From the NCBI GenBank assembly GCA_001600875.1, contig BCLD01000023.1, positions 85,836 to 149,835 on the forward strand: 64,000 nucleotides of DNA, written 5' to 3'. The notes under the pieces are model-generated. The model had not been told where the DNA came from, did not search any database, and was given only the letters and a program-made list of their open reading frames with translations. The position numbers and the translations under genes were made by a program. Every line of letters starts with the position of its first letter. Positions within the stretch are counted from its first letter, which is position 1. Shown here piece by piece: positions 53,946 through 64,000 of the stretch. The stretch comes from Solicoccozyma terricola (lineage: Eukaryota; Basidiomycota; Tremellomycetes; Filobasidiales; Piskurozymaceae).

Positions 53946-55892
53946 ATGGTCATTCCCACTCAATACCTCAATGGCCAAATCTCGGCACCTCTCGACATGA
54001 TCGTATGTGGTATGAACAGTGGTACTAGCATGGACGGTATCGACATGGCCCTCTGTCGTTTCCGCCAGCAGTCTCCAGAGGAACCCATGCACTTTGAGCT
54101 CTTGAAGGTGAGAGTTTTTCGGAATGTGACGTGAGCTTGGGTAATGGCTAATGTGCATCCCCTATCAGTACGGTGAAGTGCCGCTGGAGCAGACCATTAA
54201 GAAACGAGTCATGAATATGATTCTGCACAACAGCACCACTCCCGAAGAGCTCTCCGAATGCAATGTCCTGCTCGGCGAAGCCTTTGCCAAGGCTTTCAAC
54301 GAGTTTTGCAAGCACGAGAATATTGACAAGTCCACCGTTGATGCGATTGGGTCGCATGTGAGTCCGAACGTGCCTTTGCCCGGGGTTCTGTCACCGACGC
54401 AGGGCTCTGTCTGGGTTTCAGGGACAAACCATTTGGTTGCTTTCCATGCCCGAAGAAGGTCAAGTCCAGAGTGCGCTCACAATGGCGGAGGGGACCTTCA
54501 TAGCTTCGCGGTGAGTAGAGAGGCACTGTTCTTATTCACCTATGAAAATCAATCCACTCATATCATCGTCCCTCCAGTACCGGCGTCACCACTGTCACCG
54601 ACTTCCGAGTCTCTGACCAAGCAGCAGGCCGTCAGGGTAAGGCCCACATTGCGCTCCACCTTTCTTCAACTCACGTCCTGCATTATGGAATACAGGCGCA
54701 CCACTCATCGCCTTCTTCGACGCATTGCTCCTTCACCACCCAACTAAACTTCGTGCCTGCCAGAATATTGGTGGTATCGCCAACGTCTGCTTCATCCCAC
54801 CGGGTGAGAATGGAGGAGTTGAGGCCTGTTATGACTTTGACACTGGGTAAGCCCAAATGCCGTGAACACTCTCATCGCATAGATGCTGAAAGGCGTAGCG
54901 CGGCGGTATGAATTGTAGACCAGGGAATGTCTTCATCGATGCTGCTGTCCGTTTCTATACGAATGGAGAGAAGGAGTATGATCGGGACGGGGAGATGGGT
55001 AAACGAGGAAAGGTCGATCAAGAGCTGGTCGATGAGTTCTTGCAGTTCAAGTACTTCAAGTTGGATCCGCCAAAGACGTGAGTAGCAACATTGTCTATGA
55101 GACTGTCATCAGCTTGGATATTGACTAGTTGGGAAAAAAAAAATCACAGAACCGGCCGAGAAGTATTCCGAGACACTATGGCGTTCGAGCTCATCAAGAA
55201 GGCAGAGGCAAAGGGTAAGGTTATGTCCAGGCTCGTCCCTAGGTTCCACAAGCTGAAAATATCCCGTCGCTCCACACCGCCATCAGGGCTTTCACCAGAC
55301 GACATCGTCGCCACCATCACCCGTATCACCGCTCAAGCCATCGTCGACCACTACCGACGATACGCACCCAGCCAGGATATCGATGAGATCTTCATGTGCG
55401 GAGGTGGTGCTTATAACCCCAACATGTGAGTGTGACGCTACTATTCACCTTGCAGTGTTGTATCTTACGATGACCCAAACCCTTCATAGCACCGATTTTA
55501 TCAAGAAGAGCTACCCGAATGCTAAGGTTTACATGCTGGATGCTGCGCATGTCCCGGCAGGTGCCAAGGAGGCTATCACCTTTGCCTGGCAGGGAATGGA
55601 GGCCATCGTCGGTCGATCGATTCCTGTGCCTACGCGGGTGGAGACTCGAGAGCCATATGTACTCGGCAAGGTGAGTTGAGTCTTTTGCAGATACCGAACC
55701 TGCACGTTACTCATCCTCTACCGACGCCCTCAGGTCAACCCTGGAAAGAACTTTCGACAGACCATGACCAAAGGAATCTCCTTTGCCGCCGGCCACAAGG
55801 AGCTACCATGGGTCACCAAGATGATCAACTACCTAGATGGGCAGGAGGTTTCGTGTCTGGACATAACGGCCAAGGAGATAAGGATGGCTTGA
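53946..55892 (+). CDS. Levoglucosan kinase (AnmK-family sugar kinase)
   Basis: Eight or more exons join in frame to about 440 residues. The ATP-binding signature [10 protein letters not shown] is at residues 24-33, followed by [13 protein letters not shown] sequence after the first intron ([15 protein letters not shown]). Then come [14 protein letters not shown], the catalytic Asp in [15 protein letters not shown], and [14 protein letters not shown]. Further on are [37 protein letters not shown] and [18 protein letters not shown]. Yeast members of this family open levoglucosan (1,6-anhydro-glucose) with water and phosphorylate it to glucose 6-phosphate (EC 2.7.1.232). The bacterial relative AnmK acts on anhydro-N-acetylmuramic acid, a bacterial wall product, which is unlikely here. 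The enzyme is soluble, with no signal peptide. Confidence 0.9.
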
Positions 55893-56179
55893 GGGGATGT
55901 CTGGCTTGCTGGATCATACATTGTACCATAACTCTGCATATTCTACGTGATTTCATCTCCTAACGACTGTTCCTGGGGTGGCCTCTCCTGACCCAACAAT
56001 GTCAAGTGCTGTCGACGACGCCAGACGATGACCAGGTTCTGATAAAGCCTTTGCGACGTGCCTCGATTACATGTGCTGATGCTCCTCGGAAGCTCAACCG
56101 CCCCACGCCAAGTAACCAGATGATATAATTCTTCCCGCACAGCTTATAGCTTACAACCGATACTCGCAAAATCCCAAGT

Positions 56180-59100
56180 TCAACCCGATCCAAAGAAACT
56201 ATCAAACACGGTCCCTTGGTTTGTATCAAACGGCCAATACTGTAGCAGATCATCAGGCAACGTCACGGGAGAGTGGGCAAACTCGCTCATAACGTTGTTG
56301 TTGGCCCAAGTCATGAAGTCGGTGTCGTTGGGGTTCCAAATCTCCATCTCGCCAATGTTGCCGCTGCCGCTGCCGCTGGCGTTAGAGGTGTTCGTAGGGA
56401 TGGTCGGGTCCTGCGCAGGCTACGTGATAGGACAACGTCAATACCTGGCATGGGAAGGAGACGCACCCACTCCCTCGCCGAGACTCACCATCATATACGA
56501 CCCATCTCCCGCATGCGCCCGATGCATCGACCCATCATGCTGCGCCGAGTCTTTCGCTTCCGTCAAGTGAACTGCATGAAACACTTGCCTATCCGACCGT
56601 CTTGCCTCTGCAGCCGACTGCATGAACGCGTCGATTCGAGCCACATGCTGGGAGAGACGAACGCTCGTTCCAGCTGCGAACTTGAGACTCGACTCGAGGG
56701 TGGCGAGGAGTTTAGCAAAGGCGAGCCTGGAGGTGGGGTTGAGTGTTGAGTGTAAGTCATATGAATCGGGGGGTTTGCTCATAGGACCAGAGGTACGTTA
56801 CAAGATCTGTCGAGTTTGAAGGTACGCGCTGATGGTCAAAGGGGATTGCACGACACTGCCTAGGAGGTTTCCTATTCCAGCTAGATGGTGCAGCTGATGG
56901 AAAGAGGAGGGAGCGGGGCGGCATGCGTCAGCTACAACGGGCGGCGTGGTGGTCGTGTCATCTCTGAATTCCTCACGAAAGGTGCGCTGATAGCTTGCAT
57001 ATACGCCGTAGGGATGTTATCGAGCGCATCGAGCAACTCTCCCGCGATGGAGCAACGTTCCGCCATGGACACGGTTCCCGAGCATGATACTGCCATCTTG
57101 ACTGTCTGTGGAAGGGGAACGAAAAGATATTGTCCCATCAGTCACCCCCCCCCCCCCCCCCCCCCCTCTCAAATCCCCCATCCCACCTACTTGCAGCGTG
57201 ACGATGATATTTGCCGCCTGAAAACTATACATATCCAAAGCTGCATCCCCCGTCATGACCTTTGTCTCCTTGAACACGCTCGGAAGCTCATCAAACATCC
57301 TCTGAACCATAGGCATGATTGCATCGATCTGTAGACCTGGTTTCACGATTGGAGTGGGTATACCAGGCGGACGAACGAGTGTCCTTTCCCAGTGTAGCGA
57401 ATCCAACGTGTGTTCGAGGATTCGATAGAGGTCGGTAGTAAAGTTCCATCCTCTCATCCATGAGACTTGAAAAGTCGCATCGGTCCCTGTCGATGACGAC
57501 GACGACGACGATTCGAATTCTTCATCCGGATATGCTACCATACTCTGAGATTCCCGATGTCGAACGACGCCATTCCACACCATTGCATGAAAGACATCCA
57601 GAGTGTAGATTGACCAGTACTGTTAACCGGGTGCGTCCGCCAGCCAACCCCCGACCCGACCCCCGCATCAGCGTGTCAACTCGGACGGGATACGACGTTT
57701 TCCGATAATCTCCAGGCCGCACTCACCAACATCCTCCTCTCCTGCTTTTCCATTTCACTCAACCCTGATGGCCATTGACTTTCATCATGAAATCCTTGCA
57801 ACGCTGATAACCCTAAATACCTCCCCAATTGAATATTCAATTGTTGAAAATCCCCATTCTGAATGGCAAGAATCGCTAATAACGCCGTGGCTCTGAGGTA
57901 ATCAAAACTCAATGTAGCTTCGTATGCTTCCACGGGGATCGAATCCAGTGCTGATTTTCTAAGATGATCTGAATCGACGAGAGCAGCTAACCGATCTGCT
58001 TGAGCGACTACGGGTGATGATGATGATGGTGATGATGATGACGATGAAGGATTATCTTTGACCAGTTGAGAACAAGCTCCATCTCGAAGTCTGGCTGCTA
58101 CTATCGCGCATACAGCTAGAACTGTCGCTTTGAATGCTCGATCCGAGTCTTGACGACGTCGTTGAACGTCTGAGATGAAGGATGGCCAGTGGAAGAAGCA
58201 GAATCTGGGGGATACCGCGTCGTCCGTTTCAAATAAACCCGCCGAGAGGGTGCACACATTTCAGCGTGGAGAAACATTTGGAAAACAGGGAAAAGCGGGT
58301 TTCGAGATCGGGGGGTGTTCAAGCCGGTCCGCTCACATAGGATAAACCAACACCCGATACAGTTCCACCAATTCCAAAATGGTCTCGATACGCGGCGTAT
58401 CAACAACTACCGTGTTCCTTTCATCTTTCCCATTCCTGTGTATTCCTTCAACCACCACATCAGGTGGAGAAGAGATATTGGATGTTCCTCTTCCTGTTCC
58501 TGTTCCTGTTCCTGTTCCTGTTCCTTGTTTTCCGAGGCCTTTTTGAATCTATCCGACGACCAACGGATCGATATGGGTGGGTGGGTGGGGGACATACGCC
58601 ACATCTCTAAGACGGGCACTCTTGCACTCACCCCGCGTTTCTTCTGTGGTCGATCATATGTACATTGTTCACCGAAATCGAAACATGGCTGACAGACTGG
58701 ACTTGATGCGACGATAGGAGTGCACTGGGGGGGGGGGGGGGGGGGGGTTGAATAAACGAAACTCCCGATTTGATCAGTTAACCCGTACGGAAATCATCTT
58801 CGAGAAAGAAAATAAAACGATCAAATACTCACTTTATTCCCCATCCGATGACAACGATCACAAGCTCTCTACACGCCCATCCCATCGCCCAGAAGAGACC
58901 GACCGACCGACCGACCGACGCACCACGCAACCCAAAAAAACCCAACATCAGAAGCGGAAGCGGACCAGACGATATGAGCGCGCGCCGCTAGCCCGGACCG
59001 TTTCACCCACCGAGACCCTCTTCCGCTTAGCGCCGCCGCATAGGGATAGACCACCACTGGATGATGCGGAAGAAGGGAAGAGGACAGAGGTTGGTGGCAT
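56180..59100 (-). CDS. Zn2Cys6 transcription factor next to the kinase
   Basis: From ATG 59100 the first exon gives MPPTSVLFPSSAS... GGAKRKRVS. The next two exons complete the cluster as ACDRCHRMGNK|CTPIVASSPVCQPCFDFGEQCTYDRP: C-x2-C-x6-C-x9-C-x2-C-x6-C, with an intron just before the third Cys. Downstream exons encode a fungal_trans-like helical region (FHWPSFISDVQRRRQ; LGRYLGLSALQGFHDES; ERRMLVSAAWRLSENVV) and a C-terminus with EIWNPNDTDFMTWANNNVM ending SFFGSG. Two introns carry very long G runs on the sense strand (17-20 bases; plus-strand C run at 57150-57166 and G run at 58731-58747). It is convergent with the levoglucosan kinase and is the natural candidate regulator of that cluster. 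Exon borders around 56750-57000 are uncertain. Confidence 0.78.
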
Positions 59101-59380
59101 GGTTGGGAGACGAGGACGAGGAGGAGGAGGAGGAGGAGGAAGCGAGCGATCGATCCGATGGTGAGAGCTGGGAGATGGTCGATCCCGGGTTTGTCACGTG
59201 ATCCACCTCATCCCATCCCGTCATGACATGGGTAGGACTGATATCAACAGCAATCATGTATTTCCATGACTGATAGTTACCAGTTCTAGCAGACCTTGCT
59301 CAACATCCATCTCCCCTGAGACGCAGGCCATTGACTAGCTGGGAAACGTTCTCGTTCTTGTAAGGACATGTATGACCTTG
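59101..59380. other. Promoter region of the zinc-cluster gene
   Basis: Upstream of the ATG at 59100 (minus strand). A purine-rich stretch 'gaggacgaggaggagg' occurs at 59112-59140. Nothing else is recognised. Confidence 0.35.
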
Positions 59381-59389
59381 GGCGGCACG

Positions 59390-60310
59390 TCTCCTCACCG
59401 TTCCACGGATCTCGCTCACCGGCTGTGCTCCGTCCACGGTGCTCCGGGCCACGAGTGAGTCCTCGGGCTCCTCGTATCAGATGGATAACTTGACCACCTA
59501 TGTGGAGCTAGTTGTCACCACTCCAAAGGTCACCATATGGACAGACACCGAGAAGACCTCCACGCTGATTGGTCATCCTTGCTGTCATGCTGTCATCATA
59601 TCTCTTCGGACCGGTTCTTCACCGCTTTTTTCTCTCTTTTTCTCTCGTCACTATCTCGCACAGCAAGATACCTCTTGTATGTATATATAGGGAACCCCCT
59701 GCCCTTTGGTAGATGGCCTTTTTCCCCTTTCTCTCACCTCGTATTAGACCCAGTCTGGCGGAGTATACTGTAAGGATACGACACTAGCGACACGTCACGA
59801 CGGTTAGTCACCAACAAAACCATCTTAGCGTTCCATTTGTCGCCAGGAAAATGACCTCGTCTTCCCGACAACATTCGCAACGACCTAGCGTTCCGACGTC
59901 GCCAGGACAACGACCTCGTCTTTCTGACAACAGTCGTAGCAACGACACCTCGCCTTACTTCCTTCTCACGCCAAACGTTCCCTTGGCGACACACGACCTC
60001 TCTCTTTCACTTCTTTCACTCAATTCATGTATAAATAAGAGGAATCGGCTCGTCTGTTAGCCCTCTTACTTCCCTTTTACTCACCCTGTAATAGACTTAG
60101 TTCTAAGGAGTATACCATATCACCTGAATCGTCTATCGAACATACTATCGACAAGCGACTTCACTCGGACTAGCTATCCTCATCTCACCCCACTTTACAT
60201 ACACACTCACACTCACACCATCACCCACACGTATCCGCAAAGAGAGGCATCTAGGCAAGGTCTGAATTACAACCAGCGCAGATCCCGAAAGAAGTCATCG
60301 CAGTCATCTC
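59390..60310 (+). mobile_element. LTR-retrotransposon debris with repeated promoter modules
   Basis: 59393-59490 matches 63825-63925 (shared 'cggatctcgc', 'cggtgctccgggc', 'tatcag'). A TATA element (59682-59689) precedes 'tgccctttggtagatgg...ctcacctcgtattagac', and this is repeated in altered form at 60715-60770. A third module at 60027-60110 has 'tataaataagagg' followed by 'cactctgtaatagac'-type sequence, similar to window positions 1-60. No intact gag, pol or integrase is present. Confidence 0.55.
59828..59945 (+). repeat. Imperfect direct repeat, about 55-60 bp, 2 copies
   Basis: Both copies contain 'gcgttcc', 'tcgccagga', 'gacctcgtctt' and 'gacaacatt/gacaacagt', followed by an 'aacgac' phrase. 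They lie inside the LTR-like debris. Confidence 0.6.
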
Positions 60311-60600
60311 GATCGTTAAGCGTTAACGGAGCAATCCACGAACGTTAACTAATCGACAAGACCCGCACCCGACATATACATCGTCTGCGCATCACCACTT
60401 CATCGATCAGCCCTAGGATTAGCTAGCTACCCTCTTCGGTCCTCGATATCAAACACCCTTCTCTCCATATCTCGATCCCTCATCACTTCATCTTTTTCCG
60501 GTCACCGACCCCTCATCATCATCGGCGGACCCTTCCCTCTCTCTCTCTTCCGGACCTTCGTCGCCGTCTTCCGTCTTCGTCTCTTCACTCGTCTTAGCGG

Positions 60601-61120
60601 CTGGATCGGAATCCAACAGCGAGACTAGAGGCCCGATTAATCCGTCATCTGACATCTCTCTTTCCTTGTTCACCGATTCCTCGAGACTTTGAAAGACAGG
60701 GACAGGCACCTGACATGCCCTTCGCTAGATGGGCTTTTCCCTTCTTCTTCACCTTGTATGAGACACACTGACACAGCCTTGCAGAGTTACATATTGTCTG
60801 TGCACACATCACCATCACCTTTTTTGATAGGCTCCAGGACCAGCTACCCTTTTGCCCCCCCCCCCCCCCCTCGACATCTTGATACCTCTTATTCTTTGGT
60901 CTTTGGTCCCCGATTCACCTCCCTCCCTCTTCATTGGCACCCCAATCTTCTTGTCTCTTTTTTCGGCACCCTCCCTGGAGATTTACATTACTCCGCTCAT
61001 CTTCGACGCAGGTACATCTGAATCCAACAGCGAGAGGGGCCCAAAAAAATCCCGTCATCTGACATCTCTCTTTCCTTGTTCACTGATTCCACGAGACACC
61101 TCGAAAGACAGGCACCTGCC
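60601..61120 (+). repeat. Dispersed direct repeat (about 110 bp, two copies)
   Basis: 60607-60713 and 61016-61118 share 'gaatccaacagcgaga', 'cccgtcatctgacatctctc' (first copy 'ccgtcatctgac...') and 'tttccttgttcac', then 'gaaagaca' and 'aggcacctg'. The second copy has small indels. A C run of about 17 bases lies between them at 60854-60870. They probably belong to nested LTR elements. Confidence 0.75.
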
Positions 61121-61498
61121 AACGCTGCTTAAGGTTGGAAAAGCCTCGTTCGATCTCACCGATTGGGATCCAACGACTTGATGTTGTGTTGCGAAGGCAG
61201 GCACGGTAACAGTGGGTGGGAGGTTCCCAGTGGTTATCCGATTTACGCCACAGGAATGCCCCAAATGGACACGGCATCCGTGCATGTTGAACGCCACCGG
61301 GGGCGCTTTGGCGGACGCTGTGTGAGCCCGTGTTGGTCTCCTGTGAACATGGTTCCTTTAGGACGACGATGTTAGTTCGATCGCCGGAAAATCCTCTATA
61401 AAGGACGAGGGATGTGCCCCGCCCGCCCCAGCTTACCGTAGTACAATTTACAATTTCCTACGCAAAGACAACCGAAGAACTCTGATTTAAAAAAAACC
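61121..61498. promoter_or_regulatory. Promoter of the FAD oxidase gene
   Basis: A TATA box 'tataaa' is at 61397-61402, 97 bp before the ATG at 61499. The ATG is preceded by 'aaaaaaaacc', a favourable start context. No other feature is recognised. Confidence 0.5.
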
Positions 61499-63046
61499 AT
61501 GGCCACCATATCAGGCGTGTCAGGCAATCAGTTTGTTCATGGAACGAAAGACTACCCCGACTGGAGGTACCAATACGCAACTTCGAGCTACGAATACGAC
61601 CATGACATGAACCCGGGCCTCATTGTACAGCCCAAGGGCAAAGATGACATCAAGCGTGTGGTCACATACGCCAGAGACCAGAAGGTCGCTATTGCCATTC
61701 GAACTGGAGGCCACCAATACAGCGGTGCGTCATCTACTAGCCGGCCCAACATTCAACTGGACCTAAGGTCAACTTTTCAAGGGTCCGACGACTTTTTCTA
61801 CTCGGACAAGGGCGACAAGAGCTACGTGCGCGCCAGTGTCAGCTGGAGCCTCGGCCAATTCAACGCATTTCTCGGCCAGTACAAGGCTTTCGTCCCTCAC
61901 GGACAATGCGTCGGGGTGCATCTTGGAGGTCATGTCCAGACCGGCGGTTACGGCCAGCTTGGCCGCAGTTTCGGCCTCCTCGGAGACCACATTCTCTCGT
62001 TGGAAATTATTGACCACGACGGCAATGAAAAGGAGATCACCAAGGCCAGCGATCCTGAGCTCTTCCATGCCTGGTTGGGAGGCAGTCCCGGAAATCTCGG
62101 CGTGCTGACCCATTTCACACTCGAGGTCCACCGCGACGGCGACTATATCGGCTCTCGGGGCCTGAGAGCACTTCACCTGTACGACAAGGACAAGCTCAAG
62201 GAGCTTTTGACCTACTTGGCGGAGATGAACGACACAGAGGACTTCCCACGCAACTATGACCTCTGCGTCAGCGTGCTGAGCGCCTCATTTGACATTCTCG
62301 GCTTGATGGGCGGCCTAGACGACGAAATGAAGAACGCCCATCCCGAAATCTTCGGCAAGGATGGCAAGCCTTTCTGGCCACGCATGATTGTCGTGTACGC
62401 GCAGTGGGTGCCATTCTCCAAAGACGACAAGCCCGACATGGCATGGTTCGAGAGGCTTCGGTCGTCGTCCTGGTTTTCGACCGACGTGCAGGCGAAGCCC
62501 ATGTCGGAGCTGACAGCAGACTGGATCTTCCGCAACACGCGCGAGTTCGACATGCCGTACGTCAAGCGCACATACCTGACCAAGTCGACGTCGCTCAGCA
62601 CCAACGGCTGGGCCAACTGGGTCGTGGAGCGCATGAACGAGATTGTCGAGCCCATCGACAACGACTGCTGGCTGTCGGCGCAGCTGCAGGTCTTCGGTGG
62701 CAAGTACTCCCGCTTCACTACAAACGCCGACAACGGCACCGCGTACAGCTGGCGCGACTCGACGCTAGCAATGACCATCGACTGCTTCCACAAGCCTGCC
62801 GCCAGGGACAAGGCTGAAGAGTGGCAACGCATCAACGATGAGCAGGGTATCGGTCCCAATGCCATGTTCAGCGAGCAGGACCGCCGAGTACTGTGGGGCT
62901 CATACGGCGACTGGGACATGGACACGGCCTGGCAGAACTACTATGACGACCGCGCCAAGTATGAGAGGCTTATGCGGGCGAGAAAGGTGGCTGACCCTAA
63001 TGGTACCTTCACTCCGAACCCATTCTGCGTGAGACGTGCCGACTGA
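61499..63046 (+). CDS. FAD-linked oxidase, berberine-bridge-enzyme-like
   Basis: A single exon of 515 residues. The FAD_binding_4 domain (residues about 40-215) has AIRTGGHQYSG with His72, and HGQCVGVHLGGHVQTGGYG with Cys137. These fall at the places where His and Cys bind FAD covalently in berberine-bridge-type enzymes, so bicovalent flavin is likely. LGDHILSLEIIDHDGNE and GSPGNLGVLTHFTLEVH follow. The C-terminal BBE-type segment is AKYERLMRARKVADPNGTFTPNPFC. There is no signal peptide; the protein starts MATISGVSGNQFVHG. The enzymes oxidise sugars or secondary metabolites with O2 and release H2O2. The gene is intronless and GC-rich in third positions, and lies between retroelement fragments, so horizontal transfer is possible. 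The substrate is unknown. Confidence 0.88.
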   Translation: MATISGVSGNQFVHGTKDYPDWRYQYATSSYEYDHDMNPGLIVQPKGKDDIKRVVTYARDQKVAIAIRTGGHQYSGASSTSRPNIQLDLRSTFQGSDDFFYSDKGDKSYVRASVSWSLGQFNAFLGQYKAFVPHGQCVGVHLGGHVQTGGYGQLGRSFGLLGDHILSLEIIDHDGNEKEITKASDPELFHAWLGGSPGNLGVLTHFTLEVHRDGDYIGSRGLRALHLYDKDKLKELLTYLAEMNDTEDFPRNYDLCVSVLSASFDILGLMGGLDDEMKNAHPEIFGKDGKPFWPRMIVVYAQWVPFSKDDKPDMAWFERLRSSSWFSTDVQAKPMSELTADWIFRNTREFDMPYVKRTYLTKSTSLSTNGWANWVVERMNEIVEPIDNDCWLSAQLQVFGGKYSRFTTNADNGTAYSWRDSTLAMTIDCFHKPAARDKAEEWQRINDEQGIGPNAMFSEQDRRVLWGSYGDWDMDTAWQNYYDDRAKYERLMRARKVADPNGTFTPNPFCVRRAD

Positions 63047-63510
63047 TTTCTTGGTGATTGTGTTGGTGATTGTGTTGACTCTTCCTGTATTTATTTATTT
63101 GTGTGGTTGCTATTTACTAGGCAGAATGATAATACTACACATGGCTACTAAGATTAGAATACAAGCACCAAACTATAGGAATAATGCGTTGCTATTTGTA
63201 TGAATGCCATTTGCGTTGTTTGCCGGATTGTTGCGTATACTGTCAAGATCAGCCAGGCCTCGCCTAGCTCGACACTGAGTAGCGCATTCATGACAGCCGA
63301 ATGAGTCGAAAATGACTCGCCCTGGCGTCACAATCATGCCAAGCCTCGTGATCGGGTCGGCACTGCCTGCAGGACACTGACAGTGCACATCCGGGGACCG
63401 GTCTCGCGTTCCGTCTTCCATCCCTTTTTTCCTCTCTTTTCATCTCGCTACTGTTACGATCCTGCCAATGCAGTACCGCAACATAGGCTATCAATAGAAC
63501 AACTTCCATG
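63047..63510. other. Intergenic, nothing recognised
   Basis: No coding exon or repeat is recognised between the oxidase stop and the minisatellite. Confidence 0.45.
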
Positions 63511-63518
63511 ACTCAACA

Positions 63519-63615
63519 CCCGAACACACCGAACACACCGAACACACCGAACACACCGACCACACCGACCACACCGAGCACACCGACCACACCGACCACA
63601 CCGACCACACCGCAC
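63519..63615 (+). repeat. 9-bp minisatellite (acaccga[a/c]c type)
   Basis: About ten consecutive units of 'cgaacacac' / 'cgaccacac' occur, with a first block ending in 'aacac' units and a second in 'accac' units. Two copies of a longer phrase, 'tgactcaacaccc', then follow (63631 and 63659). Confidence 0.9.
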
Positions 63616-63669
63616 AACTTCTGTGACTCAACACCCGAACACCCTGCACAACATCTATGACTCAACACC

Positions 63670-64000
63670 CTTCCCAGAATACATATATAAAGCAGAAGAA
63701 ACTACTTTGCCTCATTGTACTTTTCCTTTTCTCTTCACCAAAAGATATCATACGTTACTAGCCAATCAAGCTCAGCCTTCACTGAGCTCTCAGCCACCTA
63801 GTGTAAGGATACGACCCATCTCAGGCCCGAATCCTCACCGATCCGCGGATCTCGCCCACCGATTCTCCATCTGCGGTGCTCCGGGCTACGAATCCCCGGA
63901 GCCCTCATATCAGTTAGACGAGATTCCCCAACAACGAATCCCCATCCATCCTCTCGTCGACGTCACCCCCGATGGATTCGCCGACCTGCTCGCCTGGAAC
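63670..64000 (+). mobile_element. 5' part of an LTR-type element, cut by the window end
   Basis: A 'tatataaa' box (63684-63691) is followed by pyrimidine-rich sequence, 'gtgtaaggatacgac' (also at 59769-59782) and the 'cggatctcgc...cggtgctccgggc' block shared with 59.4 kb. It therefore belongs to the same repeat family. The coding part lies beyond the window. Confidence 0.5.

Noticed and set aside
53946..55892. Calling the kinase anhydro-N-acetylmuramic acid kinase (AnmK)
   Set aside because: The family fold is shared, but fungi lack murein and the sequence follows the yeast levoglucosan kinase pattern throughout.
62254..62925. 223-residue open frame on the minus strand inside the FAD oxidase
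   Set aside because: Antisense shadow of a well-supported gene; composition is that of reversed codons and no family is recognised.
1..64000. tRNA genes
   Set aside because: No segment with both A-box and GGTTCRAnnCC-type B-box at suitable spacing was noticed by eye; a tRNAscan-SE run would decide.

Overview
The window looks like a chromosome segment from a basidiomycete fungus, most likely a tremellomycete-type yeast. Genes are densely packed on both strands and most are broken by many short GT-AG introns of about 45-90 nt. Zn2Cys6 regulators are frequent, and there are fungal families of levoglucosan kinase, GH67 alpha-glucuronidase and DAL5-type permeases. The species assignment is inference. 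There are no bacterial operon signals, and I saw no tRNA or rRNA gene. Many open frames seen by simple ORF calling are only exons, so gene spans here were built by joining exons at splice sites that keep the frame. || Layout. 1-2.8 kb: an LTR-like leader, a Ser/Thr-rich wall-type protein gene without a visible start codon, and the RNase H tail of a Ty1/copia element. 3.6-9.9 kb: two divergent, related fungal_trans regulators; only the right-hand one has a zinc cluster. 10.0-19.2 kb: a decayed ACS/DAL5-family permease, a DgoD-like D-galactonate dehydratase, a DHDPS-fold aldolase and an intact DAL5-family permease. With the regulators this reads as a sugar-acid (galactonate-type) catabolic cluster. 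20-24.4 kb: two alpha/beta-hydrolase-like genes, one crossed by an 830-base N gap inside a repeat. 26.2 kb: a tiny gene built of exon-aligned repeats. 27.6-40.1 kb: intronless GH67 alpha-glucuronidase, a Zn2Cys6/Fungal_trans_2 regulator with a duplicated exon, a class II aldolase, a D-2-hydroxyacid dehydrogenase with a 12-nt microexon, and an amino-acid permease. 40.8-47.3 kb: one giant gene of unknown function. 47.8-48.4 kb: a tandem-repeat element with inverted ends. 48.5-59.1 kb: Gfo/Idh/MocA dehydrogenase, sugar transporter, SDR, levoglucosan kinase and a Zn2Cys6 regulator, read here as an anhydrosugar (levoglucosan) utilisation cluster. 59.3-61.1 kb: LTR-retrotransposon debris. 61.5-63.0 kb: an intronless bicovalent-type FAD oxidase. 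63.5-64 kb: a minisatellite and the start of another LTR-like element. || How the genes may work together. In the first cluster, a permease would import an aldonate, the dehydratase would form a 2-keto-3-deoxy acid, and the aldolase would split it to pyruvate plus an aldehyde. In the second, the transporter would import a sugar such as levoglucosan, the kinase would open and phosphorylate it to glucose 6-phosphate, and the two dehydrogenases could offer an oxidative side route. Both clusters sit beside Zn2Cys6 regulators. These pathway readings are inference from family membership and adjacency.
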